Source: DASZWJ01 sp963813895 (lineage in GTDB: Bacteria; Pseudomonadota; Gammaproteobacteria; JAURND01). Taken from it: a DNA stretch of 64,000 nt. The DNA is taken from contig CAWFAS010000001.1 in NCBI GenBank assembly GCA_963813895.1, positions 558,001-622,000 of the forward strand. The letters run 5' to 3'. Below, piece by piece: positions 1 through 8,805 of the stretch (positions within the stretch are counted from its first letter, which is position 1; each line of letters opens with the position of its first letter). A program made the position numbers and the translations under genes. A model generated the notes under the pieces. It worked only from the letters and a program-made list of their open reading frames with translations. It searched no databases and was not told the origin of the DNA.

Positions 1-1170
1 TTAGTGGCTGAAGTGGGCTCAGAAGGACATGTCGAGGTCATTGGCATAGGTTCGCACCCCTCTTATGGCCTTAAACGTGGTGTGGTAGTCAATATCGAAG
101 CCACAGTCTCCTCTATTCAACGTGCAATTGAAGAGGCTGAGTTAATGGCTGGCTGTGAAATACATTCTGCTTATACCGGTATCGCTGGCAGCCATGTGCG
201 CAGCTTAAATTCACACGGCATGATTGCGATCCGCGATAAAGAAGTGTTGGCGGCTGATATCGATCGTGTGATTGATGCGGCTAAGGCCGTTGCTATCCCA
301 GCAGATCAGCGCATTTTACACATTTTGCCACAGGAATATGCCATAGATAATCAGGAAGGTATTCGCGAGCCTGTGGGGATGTCTGGGGTGCGTTTGGAGG
401 CTAAAGTCCATATCGTCACCGGCGCAGTCAGTGCTGCACAAAACTTAGTAAAATGCGTGCAACGTTGTGGCTTGCAAGTTGAAGATATTATTCTAGAGCA
501 GCTGGCATCCAGTTATGCCGTTTTGACAGAAGATGAAAAAGAATTAGGTGTATGTATGATTGATATTGGTGGTGGTACCACTGATATCGCCGTATTTACC
601 GCAGGAGCTATTCGCCATACAGCCGTTATTCCAATTGCTGGCGATCAGGTGACTAATGATATCGCCGTTGCTTTACGCACTCCAACCAAACACGCGGAAG
701 AAATCAAAATAAAATATGGTTACGCATTGCTCCAATCGGCTGATGAAACCGATACAATTGAAGTTCCCAGTGTAACTAAACGTTCACCGCGTCAATTATC
801 ACGTAAAGTGCTTTCTGAAGTGGTTAATGCACGCTATGAGGAATTATTCGCCTTGGTATTGGCTGAATTGCGGCGCAGCGGCTTAGAAGAATTAGTAGCT
901 TCGGGTATCGTTCTCACCGGTGGCGCAAGTCAGGTAGAGGGTGCGGTGGAATTGGCTGAATCAGTGTTTCGTATGCCGGTACGCCTGGGTATCCCCCAAC
1001 ATGTCAAAGGTTTAACCGATGTCCTGGATAGCCCGGTATATGCAACCAGTGTAGGTTTGTTATTGTATGGATACCAGCAACAATACGAAGGACGTCCCGA
1101 GTTAGTCGTCCGCAATGGTATGAAAGGCGTTTGGGGGCGTGTCAAGAACTGGTTTCAGGGGAATTTTTAA
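1..1170 (+). CDS. ftsA: Cell division protein FtsA (5' end outside window)
   Basis: FtsA is an actin-like ATPase that anchors FtsZ filaments to the inner membrane and recruits later divisome proteins. The reading frame is open from the first base, and the first visible residues align with about residue 22 of E. coli FtsA, so some 20 N-terminal residues lie outside the window. Visible signatures are the phosphate-binding stretch CMIDIGGGTTDIAV, the later nucleotide loop VLTGGASQVEG, and a C-terminal amphipathic end (WGRVKNWFQGNF) typical of the membrane-targeting helix. ftsZ follows on the same strand after a gap of about 345 bases, so ftsZ probably has its own promoter as well. Family assignment is secure. 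Confidence 0.97.
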   Translation, partial: LVAEVGSEGHVEVIGIGSHPSYGLKRGVVVNIEATVSSIQRAIEEAELMAGCEIHSAYTGIAGSHVRSLNSHGMIAIRDKEVLAADIDRVIDAAKAVAIPADQRILHILPQEYAIDNQEGIREPVGMSGVRLEAKVHIVTGAVSAAQNLVKCVQRCGLQVEDIILEQLASSYAVLTEDEKELGVCMIDIGGGTTDIAVFTAGAIRHTAVIPIAGDQVTNDIAVALRTPTKHAEEIKIKYGYALLQSADETDTIEVPSVTKRSPRQLSRKVLSEVVNARYEELFALVLAELRRSGLEELVASGIVLTGGASQVEGAVELAESVFRMPVRLGIPQHVKGLTDVLDSPVYATSVGLLLYGYQQQYEGRPELVVRNGMKGVWGRVKNWFQGNF

Positions 1171-1515
1171 ATACTGTATCGAGTATATAATCCTAGTTTC
1201 TCCGCAGAAAGGGGGCCCCCCGCCTGATAACAATAGTAATCTTAAATTCTCTGATGAGGAATTAAGTATGCATCCCTATGAAAGGTTGGGGGTGATAGTA
1301 TAATAAGCACAAGCGCTACATATTATGCTCGCAATAGCTGAAGAAACATAAATCTACGGCTGACATCTCGCATCCGCTATGGGTGAATAAAAAGAGATGA
1401 TCAGCATTGAAAGTTCACATAGGGGCGATGGATTTGCCGATGGATTAGACTGGCTTTAACAGCAGGGGCGAGGTCAAAAAGCAAATGTTTTTACTTTTCG
1501 TTAGGAGATTTGGCG
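1171..1515. other. ftsA-ftsZ intergenic region
   Basis: This gap of about 345 bases has no convincing gene. It contains a short GC-only palindrome (GGGGGCCCCC at 1211-1220) and ends in the ftsZ ribosome-binding site, AGGAG at 1503-1507. In many gammaproteobacteria ftsA and ftsZ nearly touch, so the long spacer suggests local ftsZ promoters. I could not pick a single convincing -35/-10 pair. Confidence 0.4.
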
Positions 1516-2679
1516 ATGTTTGAATTATCTGAGGGTTCTCCGCACAGTGCAGTCATTAAAGTCATAGGGATCGGCGGAGGCGGTGGGAACGCAGTTGAAC
1601 ACATGATGCAAGAAAACATCGATGGTGTTGAATTTATCTGCGCGAATACCGATGCTCAGGCACTGAAAAAATCAAGTGCTCAAGTTATTTTACAACTTGG
1701 GGAAGAAATAACCAAAGGATTAGGTGCTGGAGCTGATCCTGAAGTGGGACGCAAAGCGGCTGAAGAAAACCGCGAGCGCATTCATGAATTGTTATCCGGG
1801 TCTGACATGGTATTCATCACCGCAGGCATGGGTGGTGGAACGGGTACAGGCTCTGCACCGGTATTTGCCCAAGTGGCAAAAGAATTGGGGATCCTCACGG
1901 TCGCAGTCGTGACCAAGCCATTCATGTTTGAAGGTAAAAAACGTTTACAAGTCGCAGATCAGGGTATACAAAGTCTTTCACAATATGTGGACTCTTTAAT
2001 CACCATTCCTAATAATAAATTATTAACTGTCCTTGGTAAAAATATCACTCTGCTTAACGCGTTCAAGGTCGCTAATAATGTATTGTTAGGGGCTGTGCAG
2101 GGGATTGCTGAATTAATTACCCGCCCCGGACTTATCAACGTAGACTTTGCAGACGTGCGCACGGTTATGTCTGAAATGGGTATGGCCATGATGGGTACCG
2201 GCGTCAGTACTGGAGAAACCCGCGCCAAAGAAGCAGCAGAAGCTGCTATCTCCAGTCCGTTACTTGAAGATATCGATATCACTGATGCTCGTGGCGTACT
2301 GGTCAATATCACGGCTGGCCTGGATATGTCCATTGGTGAATTTGAGGCGGTCGGTGATGTAATAAAATCATTTGCTTCAGAAAATGCGACCGTGGTGGTG
2401 GGAACAGTTATTGATCCGGAAATGACTGATGAGCTTCGCGTAACTGTCGTAGTAACTGGCCTGGGTAAAGGAAGTCAAGAAGGCAAATCTATGGCTGAAC
2501 CACAAGTGAAGCTGATTGAGAGCACTAAAAATGATGGCACTTTGGATTATCATAACCTGGAGCGGCCTGCAGTTATCCGTAAACAACCCGTAGCGCCTAA
2601 GGTGGCAATGGAGTTAGGAGCTAAAGATATAGATTACTTAGACATCCCAGCATTTTTGCGACGCCAGGAAGAAGATTAG
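1516..2679 (+). CDS. ftsZ: Cell division GTPase FtsZ
   Basis: FtsZ is the tubulin-like GTPase that forms the Z ring. The 387-residue protein has the glycine-rich start IKVIGIGGGGGNAV, the tubulin signature GGGTGTGSA, the catalytic T7-loop region NVDFADVRTVM, and the conserved C-terminal peptide DYLDIPAFLRRQ that binds FtsA and ZipA. I chose the ATG at 1516 (MFELSE...) over the TTG at 1510, because AGGAG ends 8 bases before the ATG but only 2 before the TTG, and other FtsZ proteins also begin with MFE. A palindromic repeat follows the stop codon. Confidence 0.98.
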   Translation: MFELSEGSPHSAVIKVIGIGGGGGNAVEHMMQENIDGVEFICANTDAQALKKSSAQVILQLGEEITKGLGAGADPEVGRKAAEENRERIHELLSGSDMVFITAGMGGGTGTGSAPVFAQVAKELGILTVAVVTKPFMFEGKKRLQVADQGIQSLSQYVDSLITIPNNKLLTVLGKNITLLNAFKVANNVLLGAVQGIAELITRPGLINVDFADVRTVMSEMGMAMMGTGVSTGETRAKEAAEAAISSPLLEDIDITDARGVLVNITAGLDMSIGEFEAVGDVIKSFASENATVVVGTVIDPEMTDELRVTVVVTGLGKGSQEGKSMAEPQVKLIESTKNDGTLDYHNLERPAVIRKQPVAPKVAMELGAKDIDYLDIPAFLRRQEED

Positions 2680-2701
2680 TCGAAGATGAATGAATCTGGC
2701 T

Positions 2702-2782
2702 GAATGTACCGAGCCGCGACCGTTAGGGAGCGTTTATTGAAGCAACGTAAACGCTCCCTAACGGTTGCGGCTCGGTACGTTC
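2702..2782. repeat. Palindromic repeat between ftsZ and lpxC
   Basis: This is a near-perfect inverted repeat of about 80 bases. The left arm begins GTACCGAGCCGCGACCG (2706 on), the right arm ends CGGTTGCGGCTCGGTAC (to 2778), and the arms include TTAGGGAGCG and CGCTCCCTAA. A second copy lies at 24899-24974. The hairpin could end or attenuate ftsZ transcription before lpxC, but no T-run follows, so a dispersed repeat is the safer call. Confidence 0.85.
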
Positions 2783-2827
2783 AGGATGACGCTATGCCCC
2801 AGCTACTTACAACCCTCTCTCAGTGAC

Positions 2828-3733
2828 ATGCTATTGAAACAACGCACCCTAAAAACTTCTACTCAAACATCTGGCATTGGTATACACAGCGGTAAACCTG
2901 TTCAATTGACTATACACCCGGCACCTGAAAATGTAGGTATCATTTTCCGGCGTGTAGATACACAAGCCTGCGTCAACATTCCTGCTATTTCAAAATATGT
3001 CAGCGATACCAGACTAAATACTTCGCTTAGTAAAGATGGGGTTTCGGTTGGCACTGTAGAGCATGTGCTTTCCGCATTTGCCGGGTTGGGTATCGATAAC
3101 GCCTATGTAGATATAGACGCTGCAGAACTGCCAGCAATGGATGGCAGCGCTTTACCCTTTGTAAAGCTAATTCGAGCAGCGGGCATTGTAGAACAAAAAT
3201 CTGCTAAAAAATTTCTTCGCATTAAACGGCGGGTATCAGTCAGTGAAGGTGATAAGTTTGTAAGTTTAGAACCTTATAATGGATTTAAATTCTCAGTTTC
3301 AATTAGTTTTGATCATCCAGTTATCTGTGCTGGTCAGCAGACGGCTAGCATTGATTTCGCTATCGCTTCATTTGCTAATGAGATTAGCCATGCTCGAACC
3401 TTTGGGTTTCTTGCAGAATACGAAATCATGCGTAAAAATAATTTAGGATTGGGGGCCAGCCTAGAAAATGCCCTAGTATTAGATGACCGGCAAGTAGTCA
3501 ACCCTGAAGGATTACGCTATGCTGATGAGTTCGTCAGGCATAAAATTCTTGATGCTGTGGGTGACTTATATTTGCTGGGTCACAGCGTTATAGGTGCTTT
3601 TACCGGCCATAAATCGGGTCACAAATTAAATCATCAATTGCGGGAAGCCTTATTTGCAGATAGCAATAACTGGGAGATAGTGAACTTAACACAACCAGAT
3701 AAGTTGACAGCGCCTTTTTTGGAAATGCTCTAA
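2828..3733 (+). CDS. lpxC: UDP-3-O-acyl-N-acetylglucosamine deacetylase LpxC
   Basis: LpxC is the zinc-dependent deacetylase that performs the first committed step of lipid A synthesis. The 301-residue protein begins MLLKQRTLK, matching the family start (MIKQRTLK in E. coli). The same frame stays open upstream, but that part runs back into the palindromic repeat, so I took the internal ATG at 2828. Zinc ligands are visible in VGTVEHVLSAF (His) and RHKILDAVGDLYLLG (His and Asp). The stop codon directly abuts the start of birA. The 3' gene of the classical ftsA-ftsZ-lpxC cluster is therefore in its usual place. Confidence 0.97.
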   Translation: MLLKQRTLKTSTQTSGIGIHSGKPVQLTIHPAPENVGIIFRRVDTQACVNIPAISKYVSDTRLNTSLSKDGVSVGTVEHVLSAFAGLGIDNAYVDIDAAELPAMDGSALPFVKLIRAAGIVEQKSAKKFLRIKRRVSVSEGDKFVSLEPYNGFKFSVSISFDHPVICAGQQTASIDFAIASFANEISHARTFGFLAEYEIMRKNNLGLGASLENALVLDDRQVVNPEGLRYADEFVRHKILDAVGDLYLLGHSVIGAFTGHKSGHKLNHQLREALFADSNNWEIVNLTQPDKLTAPFLEML

Positions 3734-4528
3734 ATGGCCCCACACTTGCTTAATGAAGCTCTCATTCGCCAACAAATCAAAAATAAACAGCCCATAACGA
3801 TTGAAATATTCCCGCAGATTAGTTCCACCATTGACCATCTAAAAAATCAAAGTGAAGCTTTGGATTATCCCCATATCTGTTTAGCAGAGGTACAAACTCA
3901 CGGTCGCGGACAACTGAACCGACCCTGGCATGGGCCTTTTGCAACGAATGTGCATTTATCCTGTAGCTGGTTATTCCAGAAAGCTATACCCCAACTGGAA
4001 GGGTTGAGTTTGGCAGTGGGGATTTGTGTAATCAGGGCCCTTATTGCTTACGGCCTCACGCAGCAAATCAGCGTGAAATGGCCCAATGATATTTATTGGC
4101 AAGATAAAAAATTAGCCGGAATTCTCATTGATACTGAAAGTAGGGGGATAGGAAGTACCTTAGCTATTGTTAGCGTGGGTATAAATGTCAACATGGAGAT
4201 TGTCCCAGAAGGACAAATTACGCAATCCTGGACGTCCTTAAGTAAGATTCTCGGGGCAACCCAGGATAGGAATAAAATGACTGGCTTGTTAATTGATCAA
4301 TTACTAACGGATCTTGCCATTTTTGATGCGCAGGGCTTTGCGCCATTTCTTGTTGATTGGGCAGACTATGATTATCTGCGTGACAAGCCGGTCGCTTTAA
4401 AAAACGTCCAAGGAATTTGCTCCGGTATCGCAACGGGGATTGATGCTCGGGGGCATTTACAAATTTGCACTGCACAAGGTGATATAGTAACTCATGCTTC
4501 TGGTGAGCTTCTGAAATACAACCCCTAA
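3734..4528 (+). CDS. birA: Biotin--[acetyl-CoA-carboxylase] ligase, no DNA-binding domain
   Basis: This enzyme activates biotin with ATP and attaches it to the carrier protein of acetyl-CoA carboxylase. Hallmarks are the adenylate-binding loop GRGQLNRPWHGPFATNVHLS and the lysine motif KWPNDIYWQDKKLAGIL. At 264 residues it is shorter than E. coli BirA (about 320) because the N-terminal helix-turn-helix is absent. It is thus a group I ligase, not expected to repress the biotin operon. The ATG follows the lpxC stop with no gap, suggesting coupled translation. The 3' end overlaps the convergent permease gene by 4 bases. Confidence 0.93.
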   Translation: MAPHLLNEALIRQQIKNKQPITIEIFPQISSTIDHLKNQSEALDYPHICLAEVQTHGRGQLNRPWHGPFATNVHLSCSWLFQKAIPQLEGLSLAVGICVIRALIAYGLTQQISVKWPNDIYWQDKKLAGILIDTESRGIGSTLAIVSVGINVNMEIVPEGQITQSWTSLSKILGATQDRNKMTGLLIDQLLTDLAIFDAQGFAPFLVDWADYDYLRDKPVALKNVQGICSGIATGIDARGHLQICTAQGDIVTHASGELLKYNP

Positions 4529-5280
4529 AACATCTGATAAACAAATTGCGATAAAATACCCACAATAACTACCAAAAACACCACCCGCACAAAGCGACTG
4601 CCTTTTTTGATTGCTAATTTTGCACCAATCAAATTACCCAAAATATTGCAAGCGGCCATGGGCAACGCCAGCTTGTAAATAATATGGTGACCACTGGCAA
4701 ACATGAGTGAAGCCGCCACATTAGAGGCCAAATTGGTAAGCTTAGAGTAAGCAGATCCTTGTAAGAAGCTACAGCCCAACCATCCAACAAAACATATTAT
4801 TAAAAAACTACCGGTCCCAGGGCCTAAAAAACCATCATAAAAACCAATGACCGCGCCAATAATCCCATAGTAAAAAGGAAGTTTCGCAGCCGGGATTTTA
4901 ATCTCTTGATGGGTGAGCCCTAGATTTTTTTTGTACAAAGTGTAAATTCCAATAAGCAACAGCAACACAAATACAATGGGCTTAAGTAATTGGTTATTAA
5001 TAAGGGTAGCCAGCATAGCGCCTAAAGCCGAGCATATAAATGCACTCGCGGCTGCAGGAATAACTGGTTTAAAATCAATTTTCAATGTGCGCACAAAATG
5101 GAAACTTGACATCATAGTGCCGCAGCAGGAAGCCAGTTTATTAGTGCCCAAAAGGGTGGCCACCGGCACATTTGGGAATAATAAAAGTAAACCCGGAATT
5201 TGAATAAGGCCGCCGCCGCCGGCTATAGCGTCAATCAAGCCGGCGAAAAAAGCGAATGGGAGTGTATAGAGTATTTCCAT
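4525..5280 (-). CDS. TSUP (TauE/SafE) family membrane permease
   Basis: This 251-residue, very hydrophobic protein belongs to the TSUP family of small organic-anion, sulfite and sulfonate exporters (E. coli YfcA is the nearest familiar member). The family's first repeat is clear near the N-terminus: FAGLIDAIAGGGGLIQIP followed by LLGTNKLASC. The second repeat is GFYDGFLGPGTGSFLI. About eight membrane segments are apparent. Substrate cannot be told from sequence. It is transcribed divergently from dsbB and converges on birA. Confidence 0.9.
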   Translation of the reverse strand: MEILYTLPFAFFAGLIDAIAGGGGLIQIPGLLLLFPNVPVATLLGTNKLASCCGTMMSSFHFVRTLKIDFKPVIPAAASAFICSALGAMLATLINNQLLKPIVFVLLLLIGIYTLYKKNLGLTHQEIKIPAAKLPFYYGIIGAVIGFYDGFLGPGTGSFLIICFVGWLGCSFLQGSAYSKLTNLASNVAASLMFASGHHIIYKLALPMAACNILGNLIGAKLAIKKGSRFVRVVFLVVIVGILSQFVYQMF

Positions 5281-5332
5281 TTGATATCACTATGGTACTT
5301 TTTAGAGGGAGAGTGTTGCAGGGTGATACACT

Positions 5333-5341
5333 TGCTATAAT
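5333..5341 (+). promoter_or_regulatory. Putative extended -10 promoter for dsbB
   Basis: The sequence TGCTATAAT in the gap between the permease gene and dsbB matches an extended -10 element (TGnTATAAT). No good -35 box lies at the usual distance, as expected for extended -10 promoters. The implied leader to the dsbB start at 5428 is about 80 bases. Confidence 0.45.
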
Positions 5342-5427
5342 TTTGTGGAATTCGAGTAAGTATACTGGCAATCACTTACAAAGCAACTGTGCTTTTTCTT
5401 TGAGCAAAGACTTAGCCGAGGATAATT

Positions 5428-5928
5428 ATGAAAATTATTTCTTACCGCAGCATCAGTGGATTTGGCTTTATAGTTTGCTGCTTGTTATTGGCGATAGCCT
5501 ATTATATGCAATATGTGCAAGCTATCCAGCCCTGCCCATTGTGCATGCTACAACGTATAGTATTTATGGGATTGGCAATCGTTATGCTGATAGCTGTATT
5601 ACATAATCCTAATAAAACGGGTAGGCGCGTCTATGGCGTTGTTAACTTTATTTTGGCTTTGATAGGTATGTTATTGGCCTGGAGGCATATCTGGCTGCAA
5701 CACCATCCCACCGCGAGTACAGATATTTGTGTGCCGGGGTTGGGTTATGTGATGCGTCATTTGCCTCTTAACCAAGCTGTACATTTCTTGTTGGAAAGCT
5801 CTGAAAATTGCAGCAAAGTGACTCAGATCTGGGGGGTGGCCATTCCTGTTTGGACATTGATCTGTTTTTTCTTGGTTGGATTACTGGCGGGAGTTCAGAT
5901 CATCTTTGCGGAAAAATTTCGTAAGTAA
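5428..5928 (+). CDS. dsbB: Disulfide bond formation protein DsbB
   Basis: DsbB is the inner-membrane quinone reductase that reoxidises periplasmic DsbA. The 166-residue protein has four membrane segments and both periplasmic cysteine pairs: the first at residues 36-39 (CPLC, followed by MLQR), the second at about 101 and 128. The start ATG is preceded by GAGGATAATT. The last 48 bases overlap the 3' end of convergent hemD, so the two transcripts are antisense over that stretch. Confidence 0.95.
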   Translation: MKIISYRSISGFGFIVCCLLLAIAYYMQYVQAIQPCPLCMLQRIVFMGLAIVMLIAVLHNPNKTGRRVYGVVNFILALIGMLLAWRHIWLQHHPTASTDICVPGLGYVMRHLPLNQAVHFLLESSENCSKVTQIWGVAIPVWTLICFFLVGLLAGVQIIFAEKFRK

Positions 5929-6675
5929 TAACTGGGTCAATAGTGCATGATCACTAGCATTTGCTGCCATCAGCGGCGATAACTGAAAACCAAGTTCTTT
6001 GGCTAGAACTGTCATGCCAGGACTAATCACCAGTAATTGTTGTTGACGCAACCAGGGTTGATTGTGCTCAGCTATCTGCCACAGATTAATCAAACTCTCG
6101 CGGCTAGTACTAATGATTAAATCGACAGGTGGCTGTCGCTCTATAATGTCTGGTGGCAACGCTATTCTGGGTCGCGCACGTTGATACACGGCTATTTGTT
6201 GCACCTCTGCTCCCAGTGTTATCAACGCCTGCGCCAATACTGTTCGGCCACCCAATCCTGAAAAAACAATAATTTTTTCTCGCGCCACGGATTGCAATTC
6301 AGGCAAGGCAAGTAACCCTTCACTAGTAAACTGACCTTCAATAGGTAATTGGCACTCCACTTTGTGCTCGGTTAGCGCGGTGGCAGTGCCAGGACCAATA
6401 GCGAATACAAATGGTTTATAATTCATTGGCCAATAAGACATTACTGGATGCACCGCATTGGCACTAACAAATATTATCTTATCAATTTTAGAAAAATCTA
6501 TATTAGCTAATAAAGATTCATGGCCAGGCAGTGGCAAAATCTCGACAGTGGGAAATGCAATGCAATGCCCTCCTAAAGTTTCTATACTGCTACATAAGTT
6601 TTGTGATTGATGCGCGGGGCGAGTGATTAGGAAAGTCAGATTAGTCAGAGGCTTAAGTGTTGAAAGGGTAGTCAT
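5881..6675 (-). CDS. hemD: Uroporphyrinogen-III synthase HemD
   Basis: HemD closes hydroxymethylbilane into uroporphyrinogen III in heme biosynthesis. The family is poorly conserved, but the protein shows typical landmarks: the N-terminal LITRPAHQS, the central GLGGRTVLAQAL, and DLIISTSRESL. I used the ATG at 6675 (264 residues). A TTG eight codons upstream keeps the frame open but lies upstream of a TATAAT at about 6683-6688 on this strand, which may be the promoter -10 box. Usually hemD sits next to hemC and hemX. Here hemC is 4.3 kb away and hemXY lie on the other strand. Confidence 0.88.
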   Translation of the reverse strand: MTTLSTLKPLTNLTFLITRPAHQSQNLCSSIETLGGHCIAFPTVEILPLPGHESLLANIDFSKIDKIIFVSANAVHPVMSYWPMNYKPFVFAIGPGTATALTEHKVECQLPIEGQFTSEGLLALPELQSVAREKIIVFSGLGGRTVLAQALITLGAEVQQIAVYQRARPRIALPPDIIERQPPVDLIISTSRESLINLWQIAEHNQPWLRQQQLLVISPGMTVLAKELGFQLSPLMAANASDHALLTQLLLTKFFRKDDLNSRQ

Positions 6676-6757
6676 GGGGAATATTATAGCTGAATTCAAT
6701 AGTGCCCGCTAACCAGCGAAATTAAATCTAATAAATAAATCCCATCGAGAATTCAAG

Positions 6758-7672
6758 ATGAATAGTTCAAACGACGTGCTGCTAACTAAATCTGCCACTG
6801 TCTCGCGGCCTACGACGCTACCATTGATCTGCTTAATTTTAGGTGCCATTGGTATTGGTTTTGCTCCCATTTTTGTGCGACTCAGTGAGGTGGGTCCATT
6901 TGCTACCGGATTTTGGCGGGTCACTCTGGCATTACCCATGTTAATGCTGATCAGCTCATGTCAGTCCCGCAAAGGCGAGGAATTAGGGCGAGCCAGACTA
7001 TCTGATTATCTCTGGCTATTGCTATCCGGAGTATTTTTTGCGGCGGATCTCGCTGTCTGGCACCTTTCCATTAATTATACCTCGGTAGCTAATGCCACAA
7101 TGCTGGCGAATTTTACCCCGTTACTGATAGCTTTATGGGGTTGGTTGGTATTAAAAAAGCGTCCAAAAATCATGCTAATCTGTGGGCTGTTATTAGCTTT
7201 TACAGGCATGATATTACTAATAAATCCTCATGCAGGCACCACACATAAAGCGATGCTGGGTAATATTTGTGGGTTAGGAGCCGCAGTTTTTTATACAGGG
7301 TATTTTTTAATTATAAATCAAGTCCGACTTCGATTTAACACATATACTTTAATGGCGTGGTCAGCATTTGGCAGCATGATAACATTATGGCTAATTACTT
7401 GGATTTCGGGACAAACTTTCTTTGCAGGCTCGCTAACTGCTTGGAGTGTATTATTTGCTTTGGCATTCATATCCCAGGTGCTGGGGCAATCATTGATCGC
7501 TTATGCACTGCCATTTCTATCGCTTAGCTTTTCTTCAGTAGTACTATTTCTACAACCCATGGTAGCCGCAATGGTAGCTTGGATTTTATTTGCAGAAGCA
7601 TTAGCCATTAACCAGTTGTATGGCATACTGGTGGCGCTGCTGGGCATTTATATAACCCGAGTAAATAGTTAG
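6758..7672 (+). CDS. EamA/DMT-family transporter
   Basis: This 304-residue protein has about ten hydrophobic segments arranged as two EamA repeats (residues roughly 25-150 and 165-300). Family marks include APIFVRLSEVGPFATGFWR in the first repeat and FLQPMVAAMVAWILFAEAL in the second. DMT proteins export or import small metabolites; the substrate is not predictable here. It is unlike the second EamA protein of the window (50506-51435) in sequence, so the two are not recent duplicates. The following gene starts 25 bases downstream with its own ribosome-binding site, so the two may be co-transcribed. Confidence 0.9.
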   Translation: MNSSNDVLLTKSATVSRPTTLPLICLILGAIGIGFAPIFVRLSEVGPFATGFWRVTLALPMLMLISSCQSRKGEELGRARLSDYLWLLLSGVFFAADLAVWHLSINYTSVANATMLANFTPLLIALWGWLVLKKRPKIMLICGLLLAFTGMILLINPHAGTTHKAMLGNICGLGAAVFYTGYFLIINQVRLRFNTYTLMAWSAFGSMITLWLITWISGQTFFAGSLTAWSVLFALAFISQVLGQSLIAYALPFLSLSFSSVVLFLQPMVAAMVAWILFAEALAINQLYGILVALLGIYITRVNS

Positions 7673-7697
7673 CTATTTTACAAATAGGAGAATTTTG

Positions 7698-8255
7698 ATG
7701 ACTAAATTATTTGCAGTGATGCTCGGTGGTCGAGCTAAGGGATGTAATGTGGAATTACATGATGTGGTTTTTACCGTCGGTGACTCACTGGAAGCAACTT
7801 ATCCGCAATTAGTAAAAAAATGGTTCGGATCACCACGCCGTCTTCATATTGATGTATTTGTGGAATTAAAATACATTGATGGCCATGAAGTGATTTTACA
7901 TTCTAAACCACCTGCTAGCAGTGAAGATAAAAAATTATTTTTTATCAATTATGGTGCCTATAAATCGGGTTTTTTCGGCGAAATACATGAGGTGGATTTT
8001 TATGTTGCTGCATCAAAAGAAGAGGTGGCGGCCAGAGCGAAGCAACATTTGTGCCAATCTTTATTGTCACCCCATTGCGATGATAATCTAGTTGTTGCGG
8101 AACAAATTAACACCCCAGACGCTATGGTAGAAGATATCATTGCCCTTGATAGGATAGGCCAACACTACATTCAATTGCTGCCAACCAAGCAACCCAGTGT
8201 ATTAAATATCGTGCCTGGCTATAGAAAACTTATCCTGCCCGAAACTATTGTTTGA
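7698..8255 (+). CDS. DUF1543 domain-containing protein
   Basis: This 185-residue soluble protein starts MTKLFAVMLGGRAKGCNVELHDVVF, the pattern of the DUF1543 family: two similar beta-alpha units, the second beginning around FFINYGAYKSGFFGEIHEVDFYV. No biochemical function is established for the family, as far as I know. The ATG at 7698 is preferred over a TTG one codon earlier, since TAGGAG ends 7 bases upstream of it. It lies 25 bases after the EamA gene and is probably in the same transcript. Confidence 0.82.
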   Translation: MTKLFAVMLGGRAKGCNVELHDVVFTVGDSLEATYPQLVKKWFGSPRRLHIDVFVELKYIDGHEVILHSKPPASSEDKKLFFINYGAYKSGFFGEIHEVDFYVAASKEEVAARAKQHLCQSLLSPHCDDNLVVAEQINTPDAMVEDIIALDRIGQHYIQLLPTKQPSVLNIVPGYRKLILPETIV

Positions 8256-8290
8256 TGGACGAATTTAAAGTTCAACCATGCGGAATTTAT

Positions 8291-8755
8291 TTAAGGGGAA
8301 CAAGTACTATCTTTAAAATAAATATTAGTATTATTATTAAGTAATGTAAAAATACCAGTTACATTTTCCAAATTGCCGTCCGCCCCCATCCAAGTTAAGC
8401 CGCTCACTGGTTTGAAAGCTGGATTAGAATAGCTCATGGTGGAAGTTTTTGCATCGAGGTTAAGGGTAATGGTTCCACCGTCTATCACAATGGGGTGAAG
8501 GTTCTTATCAAGGCCCCCAACAGTTACAGTGCAATTGCTAGTGGTTACATTGCCCAGTATTGATTTAACAAAACTATAGCCATAGTAATCTGCTGTATTA
8601 CCTGTTACCTCTATTAATGCCTTTCCACTACAAGTCAAAGTAACTGTGTCTGCTGGAATGGTTGTGCATTGAGACAAACCAATAGTACCTTCTTGTGCAG
8701 CATATGCACCGCTGGCAAAAGCCAGGCAAATCAAGGGGAAGAATAATTTTTTCAT
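8291..8755 (-). CDS. Small secreted protein, function unknown
   Basis: The 154-residue product begins with a classic signal peptide (MKKLFFPLICLAFASGAYA, cleavage expected after AYA). The mature part is rich in Thr, Val, Gly and Asn with alternating beta-like stretches and four cysteines (CTTIP, LTCSG, SNCTV, STCSP), which suggests a small disulfide-bonded beta domain in the periplasm or outside the cell. I do not recognise the family. The next gene upstream on the same strand also encodes a small secreted cysteine-containing protein. Confidence 0.65.
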   Translation of the reverse strand: MKKLFFPLICLAFASGAYAAQEGTIGLSQCTTIPADTVTLTCSGKALIEVTGNTADYYGYSFVKSILGNVTTSNCTVTVGGLDKNLHPIVIDGGTITLNLDAKTSTMSYSNPAFKPVSGLTWMGADGNLENVTGIFTLLNNNTNIYFKDSTCSP

Positions 8756-8805
8756 AAGATAGCCTATTAAAGAGTATATTTTTATTTTCTATTCAGCGCC
8801 GCTTT

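Noticed and set aside
1959..2586. Long antisense frames inside ftsZ
   Set aside because: Mirror frames of a conserved gene with no family match.
3734..4528. BirA as biotin operon repressor
   Set aside because: The N-terminal helix-turn-helix is missing, so only ligase activity is supported.
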